DNA of 64,000 nt from Tragulus kanchil (Eukaryota; Chordata; Mammalia; Artiodactyla; Tragulidae): NCBI GenBank assembly GCA_022376925.1, contig JAIOJX010000030.1, positions 166,667,084 to 166,731,083 of the forward strand. The letters are read 5' to 3'. The notes beneath the pieces were generated by a model that worked only from the letters and a program-made list of their open reading frames with translations, was not told the origin of the DNA and ran no database searches. The translations under genes were made by a program, and so were the position numbers. Below are positions 21,229 through 33,638 of the stretch, in pieces. Each line of letters opens with the position of its first letter. Position 1 is the stretch's first letter.

Positions 21229-22623
21229 ACATTTGTTAAGTCACACACAGTTCGTTCAGCAGGTTCTTAACCTAGCGTGATTTTTGTCTGGCTTCAGGAG
21301 ATTACCTAGAAAAACATATATGGACATGCATTTGTCTAGAAAGAGGGTCCACAGCTGCCATAGGATTTTCAAAGAGATGCTAGACTTAAAAATTAAGAAC
21401 ACACTGCCTGTTTCGCCTGGCATAGAGCAAGTGTTCTACATTTGTGTGCTGGATTGAACTGAGGCTAAGGTGGGGAGGTGGGTCTCCCAGCGATAATGCT
21501 CTGTTTATCCAGAAAAGCGCCCTGTGGGGAATGAACCCCCTGCTGTAACAGCTGAGGTCCCGGCCATGATGACTCAGAGAACACACGTCGAGGTTGGGGA
21601 GCAGGCCAGGAAAATACACTGGAGAGATAGCCTGGAACCTAGGATCAGTCCACTTCACCCGGAGAGAGCTGATCCCTGACAAGGTCCGTGGAGAGAGGAG
21701 TGTTGCAAATAGACGTGCACTGCCTCTCTCCTAGACTGCAGTGTGGTAGCGAGTTGAGTGCTTCCTGAGTCTTCCTTGGGTAAACTGACCTGGACCCTCT
21801 AGGACTTTCCTAGACGCAAAGAAATGAAAACTTCTTGAGAAGATTGCCTTTATGGGCCAGCTCATTACAGAGGGAGACGCAGTGGAGAGTTGAGCTCCCC
21901 AGCCTTAAGCAGAGAAGGAAAATGGACCAGAGGCTCTGGTGAGGGAGCAACAACAAATGTGGAGATCAAGGGGTACCACCGTCAAGCCAGTTGTCATCCT
22001 GGCAACTGTGCCAGCTTCCAGAAGCCTCGTTTGGGCATTGTAAAGACCTAGATATGTATCAAGGCTTGGCATCCATCCAGAGACATGAGGTAAAATCAGG
22101 CCATTTTTACCAAACAACAGAATATTACAGGACACGCACGTGCTATTAAAATGTGTAACATCTGATTAACTTGGGCAGTAAGAAACAAGCATAACCCTCA
22201 CCTCCACCCTGAGTCAGGCCTCCAGTATGGGATGTTTTCAGTCTTTTGTATTTTACAGGATGTGTTTAGGGGAGAGATTTCCGCGGCCACCGAAACACAG
22301 AGAAACTTGGTGCCCAGGAAAAGAATGAGGGGAAATAAGAGCCTGTGTGTGCGTCCCATGGTAAACAATGAGGCCGGAAGCATCCCTCTGGAATGCAGTC
22401 AAAAAACACAACAGCCTCTGAAATGCTAGAGGACCAGCGCTCTGGAAGTGGAGCAAGTCCTTAACCAAACTTTGCTGGAAAACATATAAAAGAATGGGGG
22501 ATGCAGGAGTGAGCTGAATGAAGAAAAGTTGGGAGCAAGAATCCTTAGCAGCCAAACAATGTGTGTTTGTGCAGCAGGCAGAGGCAGAGAGAGGAGAGCA
22601 GAGAAGCCCAGTCCTGTTGTTGG
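21229..22623. other. Unassigned single-copy DNA
   Basis: About 1.4 kb with no repeat that I can name and no convincing exon. Being almost repeat-free and lying outside the duplications, it is one of the better stretches for single-copy probes or comparison with other ruminant genomes. Confidence 0.45.
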
Positions 22624-24745
22624 AAATGCTCTGAGTTTAAAATTCCACCCACAACCCATCTCCGTTCCTTTCGTGGAGTCCTGGCGCTAGGCCTCGGGCT
22701 GTGGGAGCTCCTTGAGGGACCCGGAGTATAATAGCTTGAGAAGTACAGGGTAGGTTTCAAGAGCCTTGAATGCTTCTTAACCAGGTTATGGTGGAGAGGA
22801 GAGGTTTGTGCAGCAAGCTGGCATTATTTGAATTCACCTAGTAGAAAATGAATGAAGTAGTTTTCATGTAATTAGGGTCAAGAATGGATCTGTCATCATT
22901 TAAGGCAAATGCCCCAAACACGAAGCTGATTGAGTTGGCATTATTTCTGGTCTTGAGAATAGCACGTCTGGCAGCGATTAACCGGGCAAGAGGAAGCAGC
23001 AAAGAGCCCCCTGTTTGGCCATCTTCTGCACAAACCAGGACAAGGAGTTGTGGAAAGCCAGCAGTGAGCAGCACGAGGGGCCTACTGGAAGAGCAAACTG
23101 TTGCGGACAATCGCTTGTGCCTGGACCATCTCAGGAGCTGTGTGACTGTCACTGAGACTGTGTGATGGGTCAGGAGAGTAAGTGGTGGCTGTTCTGTAGA
23201 CACAGGTGTGCTGGGAGCTGGTCTCCTGGAGGCTCTCCTGGTGTCCTGGGATGAATTGACTCTAGATCCTGATTCTGCAAGATGAACAAAGACAGGAAAA
23301 AAGCGAAAAGTAAGAAAAGAGGAGAAGTGAACTGACACTATTGTCAACACAGCTGATGAACAGAAACTAGATTTGGAACAGAACCACGATGCTTAGCACA
23401 GATGCTTCCATTCAGGACCAAAAATTTGTTCAGAGCCTTGAAGCTGTCAATCTGTGGCAAGAAAGGGCGACCACAAAACCCCTGAGCCTCCAAACTTCAT
23501 GGCATTCTTAGAGCACGAGCCTCCAGTGAGCCTGGGTCTCACTGTATGTGGAAGTCTGGGGTTCAGGCATGGTGACATCCTGGCTTGCTGGTGGAGGCTG
23601 TGAGGCCTGAGCCCAAAGATACTTATGCTCCTATGGCATCCTTTTTAAATAATTATTTTATTTTACTTCGTGGAGATCCTTGGCCCGCCCCTTTTAAATG
23701 CTCTGAGTTTAAAATTCCACCCACAACCCATCTCCGTTCCTTTCGTGGAGTCCTGGCGCTAGGCCTCGGGCTGTGGGAGCTCCTTGAGGGACCCGGAGTA
23801 TAATAGCTTGAGAAGTACGGGGTAGGTTTCAAGAGCTTTGAATGCTTCTTAACCAGGTTATGGTGGAGAGGAGAGGTTTGTGCAGCAAGCTGGCATTATT
23901 TGAATTCACCTAGTAGAAAATGAATGAAGTAGTTTTCATGTAATTAGGGTCAAGAATGGATCTGTCATCATTTAAGGCAAATGCCCCAAACACGAAGCTG
24001 ATTGAGTTGGCATTATTTCTGGTCTTGAGAATAGCACGTCTGGCAGCGATTAACCGGGCAAGAGGAAGCAGCAAAGAGCCCCCTGTTTGGCCATCTTCTG
24101 CACAAACCAGGACAAGGAGTTGTGGAAAGCCAGCAGTGAGCAGCACGAGGGGCCTACTGGAAGAGCAAACTGTTGCGGACAATCGCTTGTGCCTGGACCA
24201 TCTCAGGAGCTGTGTGACTGTCACTGAGACTGTGTGATGGGTCAGGAGAGTAAGTGGTGGCTGTTCTGTAGACACAGGTGTGCTGGGAGCTGGTCTCCTG
24301 GAGGCTCTCCTGGTGTCCTGGGATGAATTGACTCTAGATCCTGATTCTGCAAGATGAACAAAGACAGGAAAAAAGCGAAAAGTAAGAAAAGAGGAGAAGT
24401 GAACTGACACTATTGTCAACACAGCTGATGAACAGAAACTAGATTTGGAACAGAACCACGATGCTTAGCACAGATGCTTCCATTCAGGACCAAAAATTTG
24501 TTCAGAGCCTTGAAGCTGTCAATCTGTGGCAAGAAAGGGCGACCACAAAACCCCTGAGCCTCCAAACTTCATGGCATTCTTAGAGCACGAGCCTCCAGTG
24601 AGCCTGGGTCTCACTGTATGTGGAAGTCTGGGGTTCAGGCATGGTGACATCCTGGCTTGCTGGTGGAGGCTGTGAGGCCTGAGCCCAAAGATACTTATGC
24701 TCCTATGGCATCCTTTTTTTAAATAATTATTTTATTTTACTTTGA
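22624..24745. repeat. Tandem duplication 7 (unit 1072 bp) with filler
   Basis: Bases 22624-23672 recur at 23696-24745. Between them, 23673-23695 (cgtggagatccttggcccgcccc) matches neither natural flank: the natural right flank reads 'actttgacagagttttgttg', the natural left flank 'agtcctgttgttgg'. Small differences occur, such as agtacaggg against agtacgggg. The unit contains overlapping 170-codon minus and 93-codon plus frames, both judged chance. Confidence 0.95.
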
Positions 24746-24868
24746 CAGAGTTTTGTTGTTTACAGATATGTATAATCCCAGATTAGTCATATGTGTATCC
24801 CTGGCCCCTTCCCTTCTGCACCCCCCTCCCAGTACCCCCCATCCCACCCCTGCAGTCCATCACACAGT
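24719..24868 (-). mobile_element. Possible short L1 3' fragment
   Basis: A T-rich start and C-rich middle (24815-24855) resemble an antisense L1 3' end. The word ggcatccttt occurs on both sides (24707-24716 and 24869-24878), as expected for a target-site duplication. The family match itself is weak. Confidence 0.35.
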
Positions 24869-24886
24869 GGCATCCTTTTTATATAT

Positions 24887-25093
24887 ATATAAAAGTATTT
24901 ATTTGGCTGCACTGGGTCTTAGGTGTGGCTCTCAGGATTTTCAGTCTTTGTTGCATCCTACAGGATCATCAGTTGCAGCATGTGAACTCTTAGTTGCAGC
25001 ATGTGGGATCTACTTCCCCAACAAGGGACTGAACTCAGGCCACGTGCATTGGGAGCACAGAGTCTTAGCCACTGGACCGCCAGGGAAGTCCCC
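24887..25093 (-). mobile_element. tRNA-Glu-derived SINE (common type)
   Basis: Minus-strand head 'gggacttccctggcggtcca' with the B-box-like region diverged. Body words 'cacatgctgcaactaagag' and the tail 'aaatacttttatatatat' fit the common artiodactyl SINE. Confidence 0.85.
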
Positions 25094-25295
25094 CATGTAC
25101 GGCATCTTTGAGATTGCTTTGCTTCCCCCTTGGGCTACTCCCAGTAGAGGCCTTGGGGTTAAAACTGGCAGGCTTGTCTCTAGGAGCATCCAAGGGGAGT
25201 GTTAGGAGGCAAAGTGGCGAGTTTTATTCTAGATGGCAGAGCACAAAGTCGGTGGATGGAAAAGGGAAGCCTGTAGACAGAGGTGACATAAGAAG

Positions 25296-25665
25296 AGGAA
25301 CCCAAGTAACAGTGGCTTAGACAAGAGGGAAGTGGTTTACTTCTCTCTCCTGTAACAACCTGGACATAAGCTGACAGGGTCAGTAGGATGGTCTATGATG
25401 GAGGCACCTTGTCTCTTTCCATCTTATTCTCTACTTTCCTTAGGATGTTGGTCTCATTGAAGTGATCCAAGACGCCTCATCAGCACCGTGTGCACCTTCC
25501 AGCAGCAAAGGAGAAGGGATGGGCACTCCTCTACCCAATAAGAGAGCAGTCTGGATGTGCTACACATCTGATTGGTCAGGAGATAGTCATGTGACCACAC
25601 CTAGCTGCAAGGGAGACTGGGAAATTTTTCTTCTTCCCTGGGTAGCCATATAGCCAGCTAAGCTT
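25296..25665. repeat. Old interspersed repeat, family not named
   Basis: Shares 'ctagctgcaagggagactgggaa' in part with 58410-58435 ('ccttgcaagggagtctgggaa'), and in inverted form with 1425-1500. The start 'aacagtggcttagacaagag' is also a typical repeat terminus. I recognise the pattern as a mammal-wide fossil repeat but cannot name it. Confidence 0.45.
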
Positions 25666-26412
25666 TGTATTGCCATGGCAGCAGGAGAGAGGCAGTCTGC
25701 AGGAGCTGGGTGTAATAGTTCTGTCTTAGAAGTCTCCCACCCCACCCTCCTTCACTGGTCACTCTCCTCGTCCTCTCTCTGATGCCCACACCTCCTCTCT
25801 CTGCCCCACACAGCACTGCCAGACTTCCTCACAGCTGCTTTCTCCAGATTCCATGCCCCTACTCAGAACTCTCTTCTTGTGCTCCTTTCTTCATGTTCTC
25901 TTCTGTCATCAGATCAGAAAAACTTCAACACAAGGAAAGAAAAATTGCATCTTGCCTATTGCTTCTTGTGTTATGCTGAGCACCTTCCACCACTATGTCC
26001 CTAATAAAGTCGGGGCTTCCTGTGAATAAGAAGTGGCTGTAACGTGTTTGGTGCTGTAGGTGCTCAAAAACACTAAGTCAGTCATCTCAAACATGCAGTC
26101 AAGATTCACTCTGTTCTGGAAGGTGGCGACATGCAGGGATACACACGTAGAATAGATAGGCCAGTGGGCAGTGAGTTGATCATACATGAAAGGTGGACTT
26201 TGACTCACATTAGAAGCCCCGGGTATGAGACCACAGCCTCCTAAACAAGTGGTCCAGGACAGGGTCAGGCCTTGGTTAATATCTTTCAGTTTCCCTGTTT
26301 TTTTTTTTTTTTTTTTCTTTTTTCTTTTTGGCCACATCCCCTCCCACTGCTCCAACATTTGCTTCCAATTTAGTGCCAACCGGGGAAAAGCCAAATATCA
26401 TATATGCTCCCC
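25666..26412. other. Unassigned sequence with a poly-T tract
   Basis: A pyrimidine-rich stretch at 25735-25890 and a poly-T at 26300-26317 stand out. No gene or nameable repeat. Confidence 0.4.
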
Positions 26413-26545
26413 TGGGACTTCCCTGCCGGTCCAATGGTGAAGATTTCATGCTTCCAATGCAGGGGGCTACGGATTTGATCCCTGGTTGGGGAACTAAGAA
26501 TCCTGTGTGCTGCACAGAATGACCAAAAAATAATTAAAAATAATG
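26413..26545 (+). mobile_element. tRNA-Glu-derived SINE (short form)
   Basis: Sense orientation: 'gggacttccctgccggtcca', 'cttccaatgcagggggctac', 'tttgatccctggttgggg', then 'accaaaaaataattaaaaat'. This is the short artiodactyl form that ends soon after the tRNA-related part. Its right half is repeated at 27611-27680 by duplication 8. Confidence 0.8.
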
Positions 26546-28752
26546 AGAATTTTTTTGGAAAAGAAATACTTTAAAAAGGAATATACTCCCCTAAGCAGTA
26601 ATGTAGGACGCACCACAGTAAAGCTTTCCCACTCCTCTGTCCCCCTCTGAGTCTCTGCCAAGGGCCAGCCATGGTGCCAACTTTCTTGCTACAGCCAGCT
26701 CCATATAAAAGCCTTGGCTCTTCTCATCTGGATGGATGGCCTTTGTTGTGTTGACATTTGCAATAACTCCCTGATCTGAACATGTAAGATCAGTGCTCTT
26801 TGTACTGCTAACTGTATACATCTTACCCATCAACAAATTTAAAGCCCTTATGTTGCTGAGCCTTCTGAAAATGAACAACATGAAGACAAGTGAAGGAGAA
26901 GCAATGTGGTTCAGTGAGCACGGCCCATTTCAATGGGAAATACATGAAATGAGAACTCCTCATTTTCAGTTCATTTGATATGCCACAGGAGACTTAAGAA
27001 TAGCGCCTTCATTTCATGAAAAGGCCATAATCATTGTGCTGGAACGGGAAATGGAAAGAAAACACAGAAATTGTGGGTTCAGAGTTTCTGGGGGCCCTAT
27101 CCCTTTGCCCAGCATCTGTACAGGGGCTGAGGAAAACAGACTGAGGCATCACTCGCCCTAAGTATTACAACTTTCCTAACAAATCCATACGTGCACCATG
27201 CTTCCGCCCCCTCCACGTGACACATCTCTCTGAAGTAATCTATTTCTCTCTGAGACCCCCTGAAAGTGGTGGAAGCCTCTTCCTTCCTGGTCCTCAGGAG
27301 CTCTCAGCACAGCGTAGGGCATGTTTGCCAGTTGTTTCTTTGGGGAGCAGGGGAGCACGCTATGCATGTTAAACCCAGACAATTGAGAACAAAGAATCCC
27401 TTTCCCCCATACAAGGAAACCAATTTTAAGGGAGGGTGCAGTTTAATTCACTATAATTCTAGAAACAAAGAGGAACTTCCCCCAGCTTTTTGGCTGAGTT
27501 TTTGACATCAGTTTTAATGCACTGAATACTCAGAGAAATCAAATATTAAACAGTGGGGTTTATGTTTAGGATTAGGGTCGAGGCATTGCTCAAGGTCGCA
27601 GAATCCACAAGGCTACATTTGATCCTGGTTGGGGAACTAAGAATCCTGTGTGCTGCACAGAATAAAATATTAAAAATAATGAGAATTTTGGAAAAGAAAT
27701 ACTTTAAGAAGGAATACACTCCCCTAAGCAGTAATGTAGGACGCACCACAGTAAAGCTTTCCCACTCCTCTGTCCCCCTCTGAGTCTCTGCCAAGGGCCA
27801 GCCATGGTGCCAACTTTCTTGCTACAGCCAGCTCCATATAAAAGCCTTGGCTCTTCTCATCTGGATGGATGGCCTTTGTTGTGTTGACATTTGCAATAAC
27901 TCCCTGATCTGAACATGTAAGATCAGTGCTCTTTGTACTGCTAACTGTATACATCTTACCCATCAACAAATTTAAAGCCCTTATGTTGCTGAGCCTTCTG
28001 AAAATGAACAACATGAAGACAAGTGAAGGAGAAGCAATGTGGTTCAGTGAGCACGGCCCATTTCAATGGGAAATACATGAAATGAGAACTCCTCATTTTC
28101 AGTTCATTTGATATGCCACAGGAGACTTAAGAATAGCGCCTTCATTTCATGAAAAGGCCATAATCATTGTGCTGGAACGGGAAATGGAAAGAAAACACAG
28201 AAATTGTGGGTTCAGAGTTTCTGGGGGCCCTATCCCTTTGCCCAGCATCTGTACAGGGGCTGAGGAAAACAGACTGAGGCATCACTCGCCCTAAGTATTA
28301 CAACTTTCCTAACAAATCCATACGTGCACCATGCTTCCCGCCCCCCCCCCCCTCCACGTGACACATCTCTCTGAAGTAATCTATTTCTCTCTGAGACCCC
28401 CTGAAAGTGGTGGAAGCCTCTTCCTTCCTGGTCCTCAGGAGCTCTCAGCACAGCGTGAGGGCATGTTTGCCAGTTGTTTCTTTGGGGAGCAGGGGAGCAC
28501 GCTATGCATGTTAAACCCAGACAATTGAGAACAAAGAATCCCTTTCCCCCATACAAGGAAACCAATTTTAAGGGAGGGTGCAGTTTAATTCACTATAATT
28601 CTAGAAACAAAGAGGAACTTCCCCCAGCTTTTTGGCTGAGTTTTTGACATCAGTTTTAATGCACTGAATACTCAGAGAAATCAAATATTAAACAGTGGGG
28701 TTTATGTTTAGGATTAGGGTCGAGGCATTGCTCAAGGTCGCAGAATCCACAA
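26465..28752. repeat. Tandem duplication 8 (unit about 1133-1146 bp)
   Basis: Copy 1 is 26465-27610 and copy 2 is 27611-28752. The offset falls from 1146 to 1133 over the first 120 bases through several small losses in copy 2 (for example tgaccaaaaaataatt against taaaatatt), so errors again cluster beside the seam. In copy 2 the C run at about 28341-28351 is longer than in copy 1. Confidence 0.95.
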
Positions 28753-29520
28753 TGCTGTTTGGGACAAGTAACACAGGGCCACTCATCCAGGTTCCATAGT
28801 TGAATTTCAAACATAAAGGCTTAATTAAGCCCTTCCGTTTATTCTCCAGCAGAAATGAGGTCTAGCAGAGTATAACATGTATTGATGACTTGACACCAAG
28901 CAGAGCATCCCAGGGCTCCAAGCATGACAAGTCCATGGGCATCACCAGGGCCATAAAGAGATGAAGGATGAAGGAAAAGATAGCTGCTAACAGGTGGTGG
29001 GTTTGAGAATCAGCTTGATGATGTTAATTGGTTGCAAAGTAGAAGACAGGACATTAAATATGAATGCGGGAACAGACTAATTGTACACAAGTCCTGGGTG
29101 CTGTGTGGGCTTCTCACCTTCCAGGGAGAACATAACCTGCTAGGTGTCAGCGAGCCCTGCCAGGCTTCCTCGATTCATCCCCAGCTGTGCTGGGAAGGAG
29201 TTCTAATACTTACCCCCGTTTAAAACCGTGCGGAGAGGTCCTTCTTGTGGCTCCACAAGCGGTGTCAGTGCCCCCCCCCGGCCATTGCCTCATGAGGGAC
29301 AGCGTCTTGGCTGGTTCCCCACACCACCCACTCTGGACGCCTTAGACTCTTATCCTTGAGGCTCTCACCCTGCTTCCTGTCCGTCACCCACAAAGGCTGC
29401 TCACATCTTTCTTCTTTCCCATTTCTCTCTTCCTCTACTAGCTGGGCCTTTGTGTGACTCAGCAGGACTCTCACCCTCACCCCTGAGGGCAAGTCTGTGC
29501 ACTGGCCTCTCTCCTCTCAT
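28753..29520. other. Unassigned single-copy DNA
   Basis: No gene or repeat recognised. A C run at 29272-29279 is the only notable simple sequence. Confidence 0.4.
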
Positions 29521-29696
29521 TTTTTTTTTTTTTTTTAAGATTTATTTATCTGGCTGCGCCAGGTCTTAGTTGCATCATGTGGGATCTTCGATCTTTGTTG
29601 CGCCACATGGCAGCTTGTTCCCTGACCAAAGATGGAACCCAGGCCCTTGCATTGGGAACGTGCCATCTCAACCACTGGATCACTAGAAAAGTCTCC
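29521..29696 (-). mobile_element. tRNA-Glu-derived SINE (common type)
   Basis: Poly-T (poly-A of the minus strand) at 29520-29536, then 'gatttatttatctggctgcg', 'ccaggtcttagttgcatcat', ending in the diverged head 'accactggatcactagaaaa'. Older than the young family because the head carries several changes. Confidence 0.8.
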
Positions 29697-30204
29697 TTGA
29701 TGAATTATTAGAGAATAAACACCTGCATAGTCACCAGCCGGTTCAGTGAACGGGTCACACTACTCCCTCCCCTCATGAGAAGACTAACTGCTGCTTCTCA
29801 TTCTGAGTGTTGAATCAGGAGAGTTCAGTTTGCCTTTTTTAAAAGAACCTTATAAAATGCGATCCTAGATCATCTTCAGCAGCTGGCTCCTTCCTCATCA
29901 TGGTGCGCATGAGATCCTCCCCTGTTGAGATTTTTACCATGTGACCTGTGGCCACAATTTAGGCCTATGCCTCTTTCCTCCTGACTCCTCCCACCTAGAC
30001 TGTCTGTCCCTGACTATCCCAATCAGCCTTTGTATCCATCTGCCAAGTTATCCTCCATTCTTAGACCTCAGGACAAAAGTTCCTTCCTCCTCCACCTCCA
30101 TTTAACCCCATAAAGCAGCTGTCACACCTGCCTGTGATTTCTCCAGCTGTTTGACCTTCTCTTCCAGCTGTTGCACCTACATTGCCTTGCACCATGGTTT
30201 CCGT
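29697..30204. other. Unassigned single-copy DNA
   Basis: No gene or nameable repeat. Pyrimidine-rich from about 29990 to 30190. Confidence 0.4.
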
Positions 30205-30475
30205 TTAGTTCAGTCAGTCATGTCTAACTCTTTGTGACTCCATGAATTGTGTGCGGCACGCTTCCCTGTCCTTCACCATCTCTCAGAGCTTGCTCAAACT
30301 CATGTCCACTGAGTCGGTGATGCCATCCGTGCATCTCATCCTCTGTTGTCCCCTTCTCCTTCTGCCTTCTATTTTTACCAGCATCAGGGTCTTCTCCAGT
30401 GAGTCGTCTCTTTGCATCAAGTGGCCAAAGTATTGAAGCTTCAGTTCCAGCATTTGGTTTCTCATGCTGTTTTTT
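30205..30475 (-). mobile_element. BovB LINE 3' end
   Basis: Complement of the BovB (RTE clade) 3' region: 'gttcagtcagtcatgtctaa', 'gagcttgctcaaactcatgt', 'gtgatgccatccgtgcatct', 'cttctccttctgccttctat', 'tctttgcatcaagtggccaa'. The minus-strand frame at 30224-30481 covers the C-terminal tail of the BovB polyprotein (for example RMRCTDGITDSVDMSLSKL in another frame), with frameshifts. 5'-truncated. Confidence 0.85.
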
Positions 30476-32704
30476 CAACATGCTGTTGAGTGTGCCCCCT
30501 AAACCAACAGCTGGACCATTTTGCTTTCATGGGACCCCGTAGAGTGCTTATCATTCAGCCAGAAACATGGTAGTTGTCCAGTGAATTCAATCACCAGATG
30601 GATCTACTAACTGAATTCTGCATACGTGAAATAGAAGTATCATGGACTAATCATTGGGCCACAGCCTGGCAGTTGCCGGGAAGCTGTTCTTATGTGATTG
30701 TTTTGCCTGGTCCTGTAGATAAATGAACTTCAGGAACTCAACAGGAGGCTGCGGTTTGTTCTGGGAGTTGCTTTGAGGACTAGATCCGCCCTTAAACGGT
30801 TTCCATTGTGTCTGCCTCTAGAGAAGTGATGTGAGAACATCATCTGACTCTTTGTGTTTCCTGATTATTTGGATTCAGAGTAGTTTCCTTTCTGGCTTTC
30901 TAGGATTAAACAGATTGGTATATTATTTCAGTTCAAAGGAAAACAGCAACATCTCTGACGTCGCATTTGAAAAATGGGAATGAGCGGTGATCTTGCTGCA
31001 TCTTTGATGATCCGTGGCAGAGAAAGGAGAGGGTGGGGAGCTTTAAAAAACCTGCCTCTTTGCTCTGAAAATGGGTGTGAGGGGGAACCCGGGGAAGACA
31101 CAAAAGCCAAACAAGTGTTCACACCCCCATTTGGTCCCGTGATGGAAAAGCCGTGAGGACTGTCTCTCTCCTGAGGCAGGAGCAGAGTCCTCCAAGGGGC
31201 CACGTTGCCTAGTAGGGTTGCTCTGCTTGGGTCTTGGGTCCTATTATTTGCCCTCTGTGGAGTCTGGGAGCTGTAAAAACACCTGTAATCTAGGAGGGGG
31301 AGGAGGAACAGTTTACCTCCCTGAAAATGCTGAGCAATTTGCAGCAACATGGATGGACTTAGACATGATCATACTCAGAAAAGTGAGTCAGACAGAGATA
31401 GATACAAATATAATGTGATGTGGAATCTCAATGATACAAATGAACTTATTTACAAAACAAATAGCCTCACAGACAGACAAACTTATGATTGCCGCCGGAG
31501 GAATGAGGGATAAATGAGTAGTTTGGGATTAAAATATACACACAAATAAAATATACCCACTAATATATACGCCCATCAATGGAAAAACCAGATTTGGTTT
31601 CTCATCTGTTTTCACATGCTGTTGAGTGTGCCCCTAAACCAACAGCTGGACCATTTTGCTTTCATGGGACCCCGTGAGTGCTTATCATTCAGCCAGAAAC
31701 ATGGTAGTTGTCCAGTGAATTCAATCACCAGATGGATCTACTAACTGAATTCTGCATACGTGAAATAGAAGTATCATGGACTAATCATTGGGCCACAGCC
31801 TGGCAGTTGCCGGGAAGCTGTTCTTATGTGATTGTTTTGCCTGGTCCTGTAGATAAATGAACTTCAGGAACTCAACAGGAGGCTGCGGTTTGTTCTGGGA
31901 GTTGCTTTGAGGACTAGATCCGCCCTTAAACGGTTTCCATTGTGTCTGCCTCTAGAGAAGTGATGTGAGAACATCATCTGACTCTTTGTGTTTCCTGATT
32001 ATTTGGATTCAGAGTAGTTTCCTTTCTGGCTTTCTAGGATTAAACAGATTGGTATATTATTTCAGTTCAAAGGAAAACAGCAACATCTCTGACGTCGCAT
32101 TTGAAAAATGGGAATGAGCGGTGATCTTGCTGCATCTTTGATGATCCGTGGCAGAGAAAGGAGAGGGTGGGGAGCTTTAAAAAACCTGCCTCTTTGCTCT
32201 GAAAATGGGTGTGAGGGGGAACCCGGGGAAGACACAAAAGCCAAACAAGTGTTCACACCCCCATTTGGTCCCGTGATGGAAAAGCCGTGAGGACTGTCTC
32301 TCTCCTGAGGCAGGAGCAGAGTCCTCCAAGGGGCCACGTTGCCTAGTAGGGTTGCTCTGCTTGGGTCTTGGGTCCTATTATTTGCCCTCTGTGGAGTCTG
32401 GGAGCTGTAAAAACACCTGTAATCTAGGAGGGGGAGGAGGAACAGTTTACCTCCCTGAAAATGCTGAGCAATTTGCAGCAACATGGATGGACTTAGACAT
32501 GATCATACTCAGAAAAGTGAGTCAGACAGAGATAGATACAAATATAATGTGATGTGGAATCTCAATGATACAAATGAACTTATTTACAAAACAAATAGCC
32601 TCACAGACAGACAAACTTATGTTTGCCGCAGGAGGAATGAGGGATAAATGAGTAGTTTGGGATTAAAATATACACACAAATAAAATATACCCACTAATAT
32701 ATAC
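30452..32704. repeat. Tandem duplication 9 (unit about 1134 bp) with filler
   Basis: Copy 1 is 30452-31570 and copy 2 is 31592-32704. Bases 31571-31591 are filler that the natural right flank ('taatatatacagattggcaa') does not contain. The start of copy 2 has lost several bases (catgctgttttttcaacatg against catctgttttcacatg). Confidence 0.95.
31340..31570 (+). mobile_element. Ruminant L1 3' end, cut by the seam
   Basis: Sense L1 words: 'cagcaacatggatggactta', 'gatcatactcagaaaagtga', 'gtcagacagagatagataca', 'aaacaaatagcctcacagac'. Truncated at the seam of duplication 9. The full form is at 32470-33100. Confidence 0.8.
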
Positions 32705-33100
32705 AGATTGGCAATCAACAAGGACCTACTGTATAGCATAGTGAACGATACTCAATATCTCTTTTTTTTTTTTCTTTTAAGTATTTCTATGTTTGGCTGT
32801 GCCGGGTCTTTGTTGTGGCATACAGGATTTTTAGTTGTGGCAGGTGAACTCTTAGTTGTGGTATGTGGAATCTTGGTTCCCTGGGCACGTTGAGCCCAGT
32901 CTCCCTGCTCTCAAGGTGCAGAGTCTTAGCCGCTGGACCACCAGGGAAGTCTCTGTACTTTGATATCTTATAATAACCTATAATGGAAAATAATCTAAAA
33001 GTATACATATTTAACTGAATTACTCTGTTGTATACCTGAAACTAACACAGCATTGTAAATCAACTGTATTTCAATAAAATTTTTTAGAAAGACAAACAAA
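32470..33100 (+). mobile_element. Ruminant L1 3' end with a nested SINE
   Basis: Continues from the copy of 31340-31570 through 'caaggacctactgtatagca' to about 32760, is interrupted by a SINE, and resumes with 'tatcttataataacctataa', 'gttgtatacctgaaactaac', 'acagcattgtaaatcaactg' and an A-rich tail at 33070-33105. This is the L1 3' UTR typical of ruminants. Confidence 0.85.
32761..32958 (-). mobile_element. tRNA-Glu-derived SINE (common type) inside L1
   Basis: Minus-strand head 'agacttccctggtggtccag'. Body with 'ttggctgtgccgggtctttg' on the plus strand. Short repeated words (atatct at 32756-32761; gatatctta at 32962) flank it. Confidence 0.8.
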
Positions 33101-33105
33101 AAAAC

Positions 33106-33555
33106 CCAGTTACAATGACCAAACTATTTACAGCAGTTGCTGGTGGCAGATGGGCTTCTGGTAGAGATTGGAAGGGGCTACCTTTCTGTAACTTTTTGAA
33201 TTGCTTCAGTTATTTTATAGCAGTCAGAATATTTGCAAAGAGAAACCCAGGATCAGCGCACAGGTATAGCATTGGTTGCTTAGTGAATGTGAGGACACCC
33301 CCAGGCTCTTCCATAGCTCTGGTCAGTGTCATGTGCCCATCGTGGCCAGCACCCACTGCCTTCACCCCACCAGTGACCTCTCCCCTTGCTTCCTCTTCCC
33401 CTCCAACCTCTCCCCTCTTTGCAAGAAACTCCAGACTTGCCAGGCCTGAGAAACAGTGCTCTTCTCCAACCAGAACCTACCCACAGCACATTCCATCCCA
33501 TCAGCTGAGGGACAGGCCTCAGCGGGCTGTCAAATTTGATTGATGACTTCACGAG
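33106..33555. other. Unassigned single-copy DNA
   Basis: A 142-codon plus-strand frame covers it but overlaps a 90-codon minus frame. Both have low-complexity Pro/Ser or Arg/Gly content from a pyrimidine-rich tract, so neither is proposed as a gene. Confidence 0.4.
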
Positions 33556-33638
33556 CCAATATTAAGTTAGTGCAAACGTAATTTTGGTTTCAGACGATGA
33601 ATTTTAAATCATTATAACTAGGTTCAAGCACATCTTTA

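Noticed and set aside
30928..32484. Paired 140-codon minus-strand frames
   Set aside because: Composition follows local base content, no domain is seen, and the pair is only the effect of duplication 9.
33115..33543. 142-codon plus-strand frame next to the mariner as a gene
   Set aside because: Pro/Ser-rich low-complexity content from a pyrimidine tract, opposed by a minus-strand frame, with no splice signals.
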